Assembly (NCBI GenBank): GCA_046347015.1
Contig: JAXMHA010000014.1
Span: 1 to 64,000, forward strand
DNA: 64,000 nt
DNA from: Dokdonella_A sp046347015
GTDB taxonomy: Bacteria; Pseudomonadota; Gammaproteobacteria; Xanthomonadales; Rhodanobacteraceae
Direction of reading: 5' to 3'
Positions 52,536 to 61,800 of this stretch are shown here, piece by piece. Numbering within the stretch: the first letter of the stretch is position 1; each line of letters starts with the position of its first letter. The position numbers were made by a program, and so were the translations under genes. Under the pieces are notes generated by a model, which saw nothing but the letters and a program-made list of their open reading frames with translations, did not search any database and was not told the origin of the DNA.

Positions 52536-54314
52536 ATGAGAATGCACTCCTTGCCTTGCCTTGCCCGATGGCTCGACCGGATCGGATCCGGGATGCGCCC
52601 TGCCCTCCTTGTACTTGCCTTTACGTGTGCCGGCGTCGCCACGGTGTCCGGCCAGGGGGCGGAACCGGCGCGTATCGACAACAACGTCGAGGCCGGCGTC
52701 GCCAGCACGGCCGGGCACGCCAGCGGCCTTGCGCAGGCCGCCGATCCCGCCACCGACGCTGCTGACGCTGCCGCGGAAGCGAAGCACGCGATCGTCGTCC
52801 ATCGCAACGTCGGTTCCGGCAACCCCGCCGCGGTGACGCTCGGCATTCCGTTTCCGCCGGGCGTGCTGCGCGATCCGAAGCAGGTTCGCATCCTCGACGC
52901 GCGTGGCACCGAAGTGCCGGCCCACGTCACCACGTCGCTGACGTGGCATTTCAAGGACGGCAGCGTGCGCGCCGTGCGCGTGCAGTTCCACGCGGCCCTC
53001 GACGGCGACACCGCAACCTACCATTTCGACTACGGCCAGGCCCGCTCGAAGAACGATCCCGGCTGGCCGTATGCCGACGGCCTCGTGGACGGTCCCGATG
53101 GCGTCAAGGTGCCGGCGGTGCTTGCGACGCTCGATCCCGCGTGGATGACCGCGGCGCGGATCACGGGGCCGCAGGTACCGGCAACCGATCCGCCCGGCGC
53201 CTACGACACGTTCTTCGCGACCCAGTTCCAGTGGGCCCGGCCGATGCCGACGACCCGCGGCGCCGCGTGGCTGTTCGACCGGCCATCGACCCTGTTCGAG
53301 GCTTACGTGCGAACCGGCCGCTACGACTACCTGCAGTCCGCGGTCGAGAGTTACCGCTTCTACATGGCGCACATCAAGCGCAGCGGCCCGAACATGTATC
53401 CGTTCTGCGGTGGCGGCTTCGAGTTCGAAAGCGTCAAGGCCTGCAACGTCAAGTACGTCTATGTCGAACCGATCCTGCTCGCGCTGGGCTTGACCGGCGA
53501 CGACGCCGACCACGACGGCTCGGTGGTGCGCCTCATGGCCGGCTTGTGGGCCTCCGGCGGTTGGGACTACAAGCCCGGTCCCTACACCGATCCCGGCCAG
53601 CGATTCACCGAGCGCCAGGCGGGGCTCGGGTTGCGTGCAATCGACGCCGCGTATGCGCTGACCGGCGACAAGGATTACCGCGAACAAATCGAGGAGCGCA
53701 TCGGTTGGCTGTACGACCACCAGCGCAACAACCCCGACAAGCTCGGTGACGATGGCTCCTGGCGCAGCAGCTGGAACCGGCACGAGGACGACGACTGGAA
53801 ACCGGAAACCGATGTGCGTGGCGCATCGCCGTGGATGAGTGTCGATATCGTCGATGCGCTCTGGCACGCGTGGCTGCTGACGTCGGATCCGCGCATTCCG
53901 GGGATGCTGACCGACTTCGGCCGTTACCTCGAGCGTTACGGCTGGATTCCGCCCGAAGAACTCGCCAAGCCGGGGCAAGGCTGGCGGCACGCCTGTGACG
54001 AACCCGACGGCATCATCGGCTGGTATTGGTCATCGTCGCATGCGACCCGCGAACAACTGGTCAAGATCCAGAACTCCGAAGGCTGGTACAGCGACGAGCA
54101 CAACGTCGAATTGACCTTGCCGGTCGCGTTGGCCATGTATTTCGAGAAGGATCCCGCGCAACGCGCGTTGTATGACGCCCGTTTGAAGAAGCTTTCGATT
54201 TCGTACGGTCCGAAATGCGCGAAGTCGAGCAGCACGCCGCGCCGCTTCAACTGGAACAACCACGGTGTCGGCGTCGTGCAATGGCTGATCGCGCAGCCGC
54301 CGCACCAACCGTGA
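52536..54314 (+). CDS. secreted glycan-active-enzyme candidate
   Basis: A 592-residue exported protein with an extended N-terminal region whose hydrophobic segment (about residues 22-39) ends near VSGQGAEP. Residues about 85-160 form a beta-rich domain (VTLGIPFPPGVLRDPKQVRILD, GSVRAVRVQFHAAL) that resembles the N-terminal barrel of PcRGLX/YetA-type proteins. The following 400 residues look like an alpha/alpha toroid with GAAWLFDRPSTLFEAY, FTERQAGLGLRAID and HEDDDWKPET. Such folds occur in polysaccharide lyases and hydrolases. Within an EPS locus it may trim the polymer, but no catalytic residues can be named. Confidence 0.65.
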   Translation: MRMHSLPCLARWLDRIGSGMRPALLVLAFTCAGVATVSGQGAEPARIDNNVEAGVASTAGHASGLAQAADPATDAADAAAEAKHAIVVHRNVGSGNPAAVTLGIPFPPGVLRDPKQVRILDARGTEVPAHVTTSLTWHFKDGSVRAVRVQFHAALDGDTATYHFDYGQARSKNDPGWPYADGLVDGPDGVKVPAVLATLDPAWMTAARITGPQVPATDPPGAYDTFFATQFQWARPMPTTRGAAWLFDRPSTLFEAYVRTGRYDYLQSAVESYRFYMAHIKRSGPNMYPFCGGGFEFESVKACNVKYVYVEPILLALGLTGDDADHDGSVVRLMAGLWASGGWDYKPGPYTDPGQRFTERQAGLGLRAIDAAYALTGDKDYREQIEERIGWLYDHQRNNPDKLGDDGSWRSSWNRHEDDDWKPETDVRGASPWMSVDIVDALWHAWLLTSDPRIPGMLTDFGRYLERYGWIPPEELAKPGQGWRHACDEPDGIIGWYWSSSHATREQLVKIQNSEGWYSDEHNVELTLPVALAMYFEKDPAQRALYDARLKKLSISYGPKCAKSSSTPRRFNWNNHGVGVVQWLIAQPPHQP

Positions 54315-54339
54315 GCTCCGCGCCACCGGCGCGGACACG

Positions 54340-55497
54340 ATGAACGTCCTGCATCTCACGCTGACCTTCGCGCCCGGCGGCCGCCGGACTGCGATCGCGG
54401 CGCTGGCCCGTGGGCTCGACGCACTGGGCGTGCGTTCGTCGCTGTGCTGCCTCGAGACGCTTGGCTGCGAACGGGGCGGCATTCCGGCCGGAATCGGCGA
54501 AGTCCTCGTGCTCGGACGGAACCGGCTGTTCGACTTCGGCGCCATCCGCCGGCTGCGCGAGTTCTGCAGGCGACTCTCGATCGACATCGTCCACGCCCAC
54601 GACGTCGCCAGCGAATCGACGGCCGTATTCGGATTTCCTGGTGGTTCCCCGCCAATCCTGATGACGTTCCACCGCTCGTTGCCGATCGAGTCGGCGCGGT
54701 GGCGGCACCGCGCGCGCAATGCCCTTCTCGGGACGCGCGTGCGGGCCATCGTCACTGCATCGGAGGAACGGCGCCGGCACTACCTCTCGGTCACTCGGAT
54801 CGCGCCCACCAAGGTCCACTGCATTCCGCTGGGCGTCGACACCCGTCTGTTCGTCCCGGATCCTTCCCGGCGTCTCGCCGTCTGCACGGAATTGAACCTG
54901 CCCGGAGGAGCGATGCTGATCGGCGCCGCCGGGCATTTCGGTCCCGAGAAGGGAATGGACATTGCGATCCGGGCGTTCCAGGAATTCTGCCGCCAGCACC
55001 CCGGGATCGACGCGCACCTGCTGGTCTTCGGAACGGGCCCGGAAGCCCAGGCCACGGCGATCCGGAGCGTCGTCGAGCCGGTGTTCGCATCGCGGATCCA
55101 TTTCCTCGGTTACCGGGACCGGATGGAAGTCTGGTTTCCGGCACTCGATGTCCTGGTTCACGCGCCCCGCCTCGAAGCATTCGGACTCGTCCTGATCGAA
55201 GCGATGGCCTGTGGCGTCCCGATCGCCGCGAGCGCAGTTGGCGGCATTCCCGAGATCATCCGCGACGGCGAGACCGGGTACCTTGCCGCGTCGGGGGACG
55301 TCGCCGGGCTCGCCACCGCAATCGCTTCGATCATCGAATCGCCAGAGCGTCGCGCAGCGATGGCAACCGCATCGATCGCGCGCGTCCGGGACACATACAG
55401 CCTCGAGCGCTACGCCGCGCGCCATGTCGACTTGTACCGCGCCATCAGCAGGCCGGCGGACCCGCCCGCCGATACCGGCCGGGACACACGCCCATGA
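54340..55497 (+). CDS. glycosyltransferase family 4
   Basis: A 385-residue GT-B glycosyltransferase. The N-terminal domain has FAPGGRRTAIAALARGL and DIVHAHD; the C-terminal donor domain has GAAGHFGPEKGMDIAIRAF and the E-x7-E motif EAFGLVLIEAMACGVPI (about residues 280-296) with AVGGIPEII. It is cytoplasmic or membrane-associated. It probably adds a sugar to the lipid-linked repeat unit. Confidence 0.9.
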   Translation: MNVLHLTLTFAPGGRRTAIAALARGLDALGVRSSLCCLETLGCERGGIPAGIGEVLVLGRNRLFDFGAIRRLREFCRRLSIDIVHAHDVASESTAVFGFPGGSPPILMTFHRSLPIESARWRHRARNALLGTRVRAIVTASEERRRHYLSVTRIAPTKVHCIPLGVDTRLFVPDPSRRLAVCTELNLPGGAMLIGAAGHFGPEKGMDIAIRAFQEFCRQHPGIDAHLLVFGTGPEAQATAIRSVVEPVFASRIHFLGYRDRMEVWFPALDVLVHAPRLEAFGLVLIEAMACGVPIAASAVGGIPEIIRDGETGYLAASGDVAGLATAIASIIESPERRAAMATASIARVRDTYSLERYAARHVDLYRAISRPADPPADTGRDTRP

Positions 55498-55558
55498 GCG
55501 GCCCGCGGACCCTGCGCCCGGATTCCGGTTGCCGCAACCAAGGCCGGGGGCGGAACGC

Positions 55559-57097
55559 ATGAGCCAGCGCATCGCGGTGCTGCGCAGCGTGACGATCGTT
55601 TCGCTGTCGAGCTACGTCGAGTTCGCGCTTGGCCTCGTCGTCAGCATCTGGATTGCCCGTGCCCTCGGCCCGGACGATTTCGGCCGCTATGCGTTCATCG
55701 TGTGGCTGTGCAGTTGGTTGATCACGTGTTCCAACAACGCGCTGACGACTTCGTCGACGAAATTCATTGCCGAGGTCCGGGGATCCGGCAATGCCGCGGT
55801 CGCCGCGCACATCACGCACCGCCTCGAAGTACTGCAGCGCTTGTGCTCGCTTGCCGTCGTCGGAATCTTCCTCGTCGCCGCGTTGTTGATCCGCCCGCAC
55901 GATTGGTCCGGCGCGCTGCTGCCCATCGTCGCCTTGATTGCGGTAGCGGTCTACGGCAAGGCCAGCTACGCGATGCTGTGCGCGATCGCGAAGGGTCAGG
56001 AGCGCTTCGAGCCGGAAGCCATCGCGACCGTCATCGTCGGCATCGTCACCACCGTGCTGGTCATTGCCGCGGCGTACGTGCACGCCGGCCTGATCGCGTT
56101 CATCGCATTGTTCACGGTGTCCTGTCTCGCGCTGAACCTCGCCAACCGCGTGTTGTGCCGGCGCTGGCTCGATCCGTCCGCACCGGGTCCCGTTCCGGGC
56201 GATGTCCGCGTGCGCCTGCGCCGGCACCTCGTGCTCACGGCCGTACTGGTCCTGATCGGATCGTTCAAGAACCGCACGATCGAGACGTTCCTGCTCAATA
56301 CTTTTTCGACGACCGCGGCGGTCGGCTACTTCGCGATTGCCGGGACGCTGACCCGCGGCGCGATCCAGTTGTTCTCGGTCGGGCTGACCGCGACGTTGCT
56401 GCCATACATGGCGAAGTCGTTCGGGCGCGGCGGAGTGGACACGGCCGCGCGGTTCCTGTCCGAATCGGCGCGCTTCTACTGGGCCATCGGCCTCGTCGTC
56501 GCCGGGATTGGCCTCGTGACGACGCCCGGCATCGTCGAATTGCTGTACGGACGGCGTTACGAAGAGGCGATTCCGGCCATCCAGGCCACGCTGGTGTTCG
56601 GCGGACTGCTGCTGCCCGCTGCATCTCTCGGAGCGTACCAGACGGTAGCCGACCATCAGGATGACCGGATCCGGGTCACGGTCGGCGCGCTGATCGTCAA
56701 TGGCCTGCTGGGTGTCGCGCTCGTGCCGTGGCTTGGCCTTGGTGGCGCCGTCGCGACGTACGTCGGTACGCGCATCGCCGAAATGGTGCTGTCCATCCAC
56801 TACGTCCGCCGCAGCGTGGCATCGCCGTTGCCGGCCGCGCCGATGCTGCGTCTTGCGGTCGCGGGGATCGTGGCAGCGCTGGTCGCGGCGGCAGTGGTCG
56901 TGTTCATGCCGTGGCGCTTTGCGTTCCTGCTTGCCGCGATCGCCTTCGTCGTCGTGTTCGCACCGGCCAGTGTCGCCGCGCGTTACTGGACCGAATCCGA
57001 CTACGCGATGATGGCGACCCTTGGCCTTCGCGCTGGCCCCCCCGGCCGCGCGTTCGCGCGACTGGTCGAGCATGCGCGGCGTGGCGGATTGTCCTGA
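55559..57097 (+). CDS. Wzx-type polysaccharide flippase
   Basis: A 512-residue polytopic membrane protein of the MOP/PST superfamily with 12-14 helices. The N-terminus VTIVSLSSYVEFALGLVVSIWIARALGPDDFGRYAF is diagnostic of oligosaccharide flippases. It should turn lipid-linked repeat units across the inner membrane. A separate Wzy polymerase gene is not seen near it. Confidence 0.88.
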   Translation: MSQRIAVLRSVTIVSLSSYVEFALGLVVSIWIARALGPDDFGRYAFIVWLCSWLITCSNNALTTSSTKFIAEVRGSGNAAVAAHITHRLEVLQRLCSLAVVGIFLVAALLIRPHDWSGALLPIVALIAVAVYGKASYAMLCAIAKGQERFEPEAIATVIVGIVTTVLVIAAAYVHAGLIAFIALFTVSCLALNLANRVLCRRWLDPSAPGPVPGDVRVRLRRHLVLTAVLVLIGSFKNRTIETFLLNTFSTTAAVGYFAIAGTLTRGAIQLFSVGLTATLLPYMAKSFGRGGVDTAARFLSESARFYWAIGLVVAGIGLVTTPGIVELLYGRRYEEAIPAIQATLVFGGLLLPAASLGAYQTVADHQDDRIRVTVGALIVNGLLGVALVPWLGLGGAVATYVGTRIAEMVLSIHYVRRSVASPLPAAPMLRLAVAGIVAALVAAAVVVFMPWRFAFLLAAIAFVVVFAPASVAARYWTESDYAMMATLGLRAGPPGRAFARLVEHARRGGLS

Positions 57098-57140
57098 CGG
57101 GTCGCTACGGTATGCTGGCTCCCGATCCCACTCCGGCACG

Positions 57141-58373
57141 ATGAGAATGGACGGTCCCGACGGTGGTTCGACGTTGCGTTGCGAAGTCATCCGTACCCTC
57201 GCCGGCCTCGAACCGTTGCATGCGGAACTCGCGCGGCTTGCCGAGTCGCGCGACAGCGGCGCGTCGCTGGTGCAGCACCCGGACTGGTTCGCCATCGACA
57301 TCGCACGTCGCGGCGGTGACTCGGCGCCTCATGTGGTCGTTGCGCGTGATGGCGACGGAGTCATCCGCGCGTACTTGCCGCTGCGCAGTTCCCGGCGAAA
57401 GTTGCCAATCGCGCTCGGCCCGTTCAGCGTATCGGCGTACACCGGAAACGCGCTGCGCACGCTCGGGACCGGAGTCGTTGCGGAACCAACATTCCGGCCG
57501 TCGGCGGAAGCCGCTATCGCCGATTGTTTGCGCAACGATCCCGGCGTGCGCGCCATCGTCATCAGCGAATCGCGATTGCCGAATCGTTTCGCCGATCTGC
57601 TGACGCGGGGGCAACGCCGTTTTACCGCTGGCCTCGGCAATCCGCTCGACCAGGTCGCCTGGTCGATCCCGGCACCGGGATCGCTCGACGCATGGCTCGC
57701 CACCTTCACCGCCAAGCAGCGCCACGACCTGAATCGGCGCGAGCGGAAGTTGTACAAGACGCTCGGCACGACACTGCGCCTCGATGTCGTGACGGAGCGC
57801 GCGGATGTCGCCGGTTACCTGCGCCGGGTCGAGTCGTTGCACCGCCGAAGCTGGCAGGCCAAGTTGTACGAGATCAACTGGGAAGCGCCGCGGATGGTCG
57901 CGTTCTTCGAGTCGGCGGCGGTTCGGGGATGGCTGCAGGGTTACGTTCTCCAACTCGGTGACCAGCCGATTGCATACCTTCACGGGCTGCGCTTCGGTGG
58001 CCAATACGTGTTCGAGTACACCGGTTACGATCCGGAGTTCGCACGGTACGGTGTCGGCTCGACGATGGTCTACGCCGCAGTGCGCGACATCCTGACGCGG
58101 CATCCCGAAGAAGGGATCGACTGCGGTTACGGCGACAACCTCTACAAACGCGTGCTGGCGACCCGCAGCGATCCGGCCGGGGAGATTTACCTTGCGCGCG
58201 GCGTCCTGCCGTCACTGATGTTGAGGTGGCTGTCGCCGGCGGTGCGCTGGAGCTACGCGAAAATACGCGCATGGCAGAACCGCCCGCGCCCGTCCGTGCC
58301 CAATCCCTCGCCACGAACGGAACAGCGGCAGACTCCGTCCACAACGGCGGTGCCGAACGCCGAACGCGAATGA
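57141..58373 (+). CDS. FemAB/BioF2-like GNAT acyltransferase
   Basis: A 410-residue cytoplasmic protein with a duplicated GNAT fold of the FemAB/CelD type. Features are SLVQHPDWFAI near the N-terminus, FTAKQRHDLNRRERKLYKTLG (about residues 190-210) and GLRFGGQYVFEYTGYDPEFARYGVGSTMVYAAV. Related proteins occur in XrtA-type EPS loci and probably acylate a sugar or amino-sugar. The last 40 residues are a low-complexity Pro/Thr/Arg tail. Confidence 0.82.
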   Translation: MRMDGPDGGSTLRCEVIRTLAGLEPLHAELARLAESRDSGASLVQHPDWFAIDIARRGGDSAPHVVVARDGDGVIRAYLPLRSSRRKLPIALGPFSVSAYTGNALRTLGTGVVAEPTFRPSAEAAIADCLRNDPGVRAIVISESRLPNRFADLLTRGQRRFTAGLGNPLDQVAWSIPAPGSLDAWLATFTAKQRHDLNRRERKLYKTLGTTLRLDVVTERADVAGYLRRVESLHRRSWQAKLYEINWEAPRMVAFFESAAVRGWLQGYVLQLGDQPIAYLHGLRFGGQYVFEYTGYDPEFARYGVGSTMVYAAVRDILTRHPEEGIDCGYGDNLYKRVLATRSDPAGEIYLARGVLPSLMLRWLSPAVRWSYAKIRAWQNRPRPSVPNPSPRTEQRQTPSTTAVPNAERE

Positions 58374-58406
58374 TCCGGCGGCCCACCAACCTGACGCGCC
58401 CGGAGC

Positions 58407-59453
58407 TCAGGACGCGATGACTTCCGCGGAAGGCGACAGCGGACGTCCGGCGGGGTAGATGTTGTGGCTTCTCTGGATCGCGGGTCGCTCGCCCGGGAAG
58501 GGACGTGACCGTGCTTCCGCGTCCGGAAGCGGATCCCAATCCCGCCGGAAAATGCGCTTCAGGACTCCGGTGACGCGATTCGCGAGACCAATCGGAAGAT
58601 GAAACCAGCGTGCGACCAGGAACGATTTCCGCCGGAACACCCAGTTGTACATCGAGCGCTCGGAATAGAAGCGGTAGCCCCAGCGTTCCGCGAACAGGTC
58701 GGACGACGCCCGGGTCAGGCGCGGGGCCCAGCGGAACCAGAAGTAGCGCATGTCGTACCAGTGCATGCGCGTGCCGAGATTGTCGAATACGACCACCGAT
58801 TTCGGCTCGGCCAGCAATTTTTCACCGCGAGCGGCAATCTGCAGCGAGATGTCGAGATGCTCGCGGATCACCGCCGACGGCAATTCCAGCGCCTGCAACG
58901 TCCGCGTCGACAACATCACGCAATGCAACTCGAAGGTTCCGGTGGGAACGGTCCGTTGCGTGAGTTCGGACTGCGGACTGCGGCGGTTGTGCTTGTACTC
59001 GATCAGGTAGGTGGTGTCGCCGACATCCACTGCACGCAACTCGGCCGTGCACAGGTGGTTGCGCAACGTGGCTCCGAGGTCGACGCCTTCGCGCTCCAGC
59101 GTCAACGGGGAAACCACGGCAACACCCGGTTGCGCGTCGGCGAGCAACGGCGGCAGCCAGCCCGGCGTCACGCGGGAATCGTTGTCCAGCAGGACCACGG
59201 TGTCGGTGCGGATGTCGCCGCGCACCGCACGGATCGCATCCATCGGAATCATCTGCCCCAGTTCGATGATGCGGGCACCGGGCCGGTCGGCGAGCATGCG
59301 GCGAACCGGAGCGATGACGCGGGCCGGATAGCCGAGGTCGAGCACCCAGAGGTCGAACGGCGGGTCGGTGCAGTCGATGACCTGTTGCACGCATTCGGCG
59401 ATGCCGGAGTACCGATCGCGTGGTGAAACGATGATGGTGGTCTGTGCCTGCAT
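58407..59453 (-). CDS. glycosyltransferase family 2
   Basis: A 348-residue GT-A enzyme. It begins TTIIVSPRDRYSGIAECVQQVI, and VVLLDNDSRVTPGW provides the D-x-D-type metal site (about residues 89-93). TVPTGTFELHCVML and REHLDISLQI follow. The C-terminal part is basic and aromatic (MYNWVFRRKSFLVARWFHLP), suggesting membrane association. It is the last gene of the minus-strand half of the EPS locus and converges on the GNAT gene with a 33-bp gap. Confidence 0.88.
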   Translation of the reverse strand: MQAQTTIIVSPRDRYSGIAECVQQVIDCTDPPFDLWVLDLGYPARVIAPVRRMLADRPGARIIELGQMIPMDAIRAVRGDIRTDTVVLLDNDSRVTPGWLPPLLADAQPGVAVVSPLTLEREGVDLGATLRNHLCTAELRAVDVGDTTYLIEYKHNRRSPQSELTQRTVPTGTFELHCVMLSTRTLQALELPSAVIREHLDISLQIAARGEKLLAEPKSVVVFDNLGTRMHWYDMRYFWFRWAPRLTRASSDLFAERWGYRFYSERSMYNWVFRRKSFLVARWFHLPIGLANRVTGVLKRIFRRDWDPLPDAEARSRPFPGERPAIQRSHNIYPAGRPLSPSAEVIAS

Positions 59454-59486
59454 GGTGTCCCGGCTCCTGCCGTCCCGTCTTTCCGA

Positions 59487-60263
59487 TCAATCACCGAGCA
59501 GCCGGGCCCGGGCGACACGGTACAACGGCCGCGCCCACCGCTTGAGTGGCTTCTTGACGTTCCAGGCCAGCCACTGGCGTTCACGGACCAGGCCCAACCC
59601 CCGGGCCAGCGCCACGGCCATGTCGGGAGTCATGTCGCGCCACAGTGGGAACCGGCCGAGGACGTGACATTCATCGACCAGGTGGGCGCGCGTGGTGGGT
59701 TCCGACGTGAACAGCCAGCGGATGCCGGCAGCGGCTGCCGCGGTCGCGACCCGGGGCGAGTAGAAACCACCAGGCACCGATCCCAGCTTCGGTGCCGCTC
59801 CGGTGAGCTGCGCGAGCCGGTCCACGCTCGTGCGCCACTCCGACTCGAGTGATTCGTCGTCGAGCGCGGAAATCTCGCGCGGATGGGTGTGCGAATGGCT
59901 TCCGAGCACGTGGCCGCTCGCGGCGAGCGCCTTGATGTCGGCCATGTTGACGAACCCGCGCTGCCCGATGCGTCCCGTCGTGACGAAGAAGTGGCCGACC
60001 ATCCCGCGCGCATCAAGCATCCGCGCGATCATGAGGGCGCTGCTGCCCCCGTCATCGAACGTCAGCAGGCACGTATCGGTGCCGGGCGGCGATGCCGTCG
60101 GAAATGCCGGGAAGGCCAATCCGCTCGCGGCCAGCGCGTCGACGTGATGCGCGAACTCGGCTTCGTCGAACTTGTAGGACGCCGCGGCACCACCGGGAAA
60201 GCCGCTGTCGTTCCAGCTGCCGTCCGCGACGATGTCGTGGTACATCAACGCCGCTACGTTCAT
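59487..60263 (-). CDS. NodB-family polysaccharide deacetylase
   Basis: A 258-residue carbohydrate esterase 4 protein. Motif 1 is LLTFDDGG (about residues 66-73), motif 2 is GSHSHTHP, and motif 3 is GGFYSPRV with a tyrosine in place of arginine-proline. The start MNVAALMYHDI places the first strand as in EPS deacetylases. No signal peptide is visible, so the enzyme may act in the cytoplasm on precursors or be exported by an unusual route. It is followed by the GT2 gene after 33 bp. Confidence 0.87.
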   Translation of the reverse strand: MNVAALMYHDIVADGSWNDSGFPGGAAASYKFDEAEFAHHVDALAASGLAFPAFPTASPPGTDTCLLTFDDGGSSALMIARMLDARGMVGHFFVTTGRIGQRGFVNMADIKALAASGHVLGSHSHTHPREISALDDESLESEWRTSVDRLAQLTGAAPKLGSVPGGFYSPRVATAAAAAGIRWLFTSEPTTRAHLVDECHVLGRFPLWRDMTPDMAVALARGLGLVRERQWLAWNVKKPLKRWARPLYRVARARLLGD

Positions 60264-60542
60264 CGCGGTTCCGCAACCCGTGCGAGTCGCCACCGTTTCG
60301 GACCCGGTCCAGATCCCGCTCCGCCATTCCCTGGTGGACCCGGTGGATACCCCAAGCCGGACCGACAGCCCGGAGCGGCATGGTTGTCTTGTGTCGGCCG
60401 CACCGGATTCACCGGCAACACGCGGAGGCACAAGGGTGCGTTCTATCTACCCTAATTCGGTTCGGTCGGCAACTTTCCAGCCCTGGAACCGTGCGTGCTG
60501 CGACACCTGCTGTCCGGCCCTCCACATGTACCGGAGGTGCAA
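60264..60542. other. intergenic region within the EPS locus, no gene recognised
   Basis: A 279-bp gap between two minus-strand genes. It probably contains a promoter for the downstream deacetylase and GT2 genes. I see no convincing -10/-35 pair, RNA or terminator. Confidence 0.4.
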
Positions 60543-61724
60543 TCACGAGGCCGCCGGCAAGGCAGCGCCGCGATTGGGCGGAGGCGGCAATACGTAATCC
60601 CGCCATTGGCCCGGATCGCCGGTCTTGCCGGCTTCGGCCGCCTTGATGATGTTGAACATTTCGCGGGCAGTGACGTAGTGCAGGACATGACGCACGCCGT
60701 CGTTGTACGCGGACTCGAGGTAGGTGAACATCGCATCGACCGGCGCGCCGAGCAGGGTCGGCATGTCCGGTTCCTGGGTGCCGTGGGTGTGGATCTTGAC
60801 CAGCACCCAGTCACGTCGACCCTCGACGTGGACCGCGGTGCGCACCCACGCATCGACGCGGGCAGGCGTCGGCGGGCTGCTGTGGCGGATGTCGGCGTTC
60901 TCGATGCGCGGCAGGATGCCGTGCCGCCGATCCCGCCAATTGAGGCCGAGCGGGCCCTGCACGATCATCAGATCACCGCATGGCTGGCCCCCGACGCGCA
61001 CTTGATCCCCGGTGTCGTGCGACTTCGGCCGCCGCGGATCATCGGTCGCGTAGTAGACCGAATTGATCGTGCGCGTCTGCGTGTCGCTCGGGGCCGACGG
61101 CAACGTGAAGTCCGCATAGCAGCCGAGTTCGCGCAGCAGGATCAACTCGTTGTCGAGCCCGCACCAGCGGCCGTCGGGACGGGAGTTGTCGAGGCTCCAG
61201 TTGCCGTGGATGAAGCCGAAGCGCAAATCCCCGCTGGCCGGGTCGCGCGAAAGCGCGCCGTGCCGCTCGTGCAACATCCTGTTGAACCGTTCGATTGTCG
61301 CCCGGAAATTCGCCTCGGTGTCGTTGTCGTGGTGCAGGTGCACCTCGATTTCGCCGTAGCCGTCAGCGCACAACGCCGCGAGCTTATCGAGGTGTTCCTC
61401 GCGATATTCTTCTTCGGGATAGAAAAACGTGTGCTGCGGCCGGCGGCCATCGGCGTCGGCATGGCGTCCGGCCATGCGCCGGTACTCCTCGCACCAGCGA
61501 TCCACGCGCGACCGCTCGGTCGCGAGATCGGCGCGCCCCCAGCGTGGTTCGAAGTGGTCGACGAAGCAGAACAGGACGTGCACCGGTCCCGCAGGACGAG
61601 GCGGGATGCGCCGGCGGAGCAGGCTTCCGAGCCAGATCTGCATGTTCCGGGCGCGCGCCTCGCGCGCCGCCAGCAAGGCTGCCGCAATGACCGCGACACA
61701 CGCGACCACGAACACGATGATCAC
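60543..61724 (-). CDS. membrane-anchored NodB-like protein of unknown function
   Basis: A 393-residue protein with one N-terminal helix (VIIVFVVACVAVIAAALLAA) and a large domain of probable NodB/deacetylase-like fold. Suggestive residues are the early FCFVDHFEP, the EVHLHHDND cluster (about residues 127-135), and RFGFIHGNWSLDNS. Similar proteins occur in other EPS loci, but I know no established function. The GTG at 61724 is chosen because the membrane helix follows directly; a GTG at 61781 is also possible. It lies between two true deacetylase genes. Confidence 0.7.
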   Translation of the reverse strand: MIIVFVVACVAVIAAALLAAREARARNMQIWLGSLLRRRIPPRPAGPVHVLFCFVDHFEPRWGRADLATERSRVDRWCEEYRRMAGRHADADGRRPQHTFFYPEEEYREEHLDKLAALCADGYGEIEVHLHHDNDTEANFRATIERFNRMLHERHGALSRDPASGDLRFGFIHGNWSLDNSRPDGRWCGLDNELILLRELGCYADFTLPSAPSDTQTRTINSVYYATDDPRRPKSHDTGDQVRVGGQPCGDLMIVQGPLGLNWRDRRHGILPRIENADIRHSSPPTPARVDAWVRTAVHVEGRRDWVLVKIHTHGTQEPDMPTLLGAPVDAMFTYLESAYNDGVRHVLHYVTAREMFNIIKAAEAGKTGDPGQWRDYVLPPPPNRGAALPAAS

Positions 61725-61800
61725 GCTTGTGCCCTGGCTTCCCGGCCCATGGCCCGGTACCCCGCAGGCTTGAGGCGGCACCGCCGGCGAATCGTTGCCG

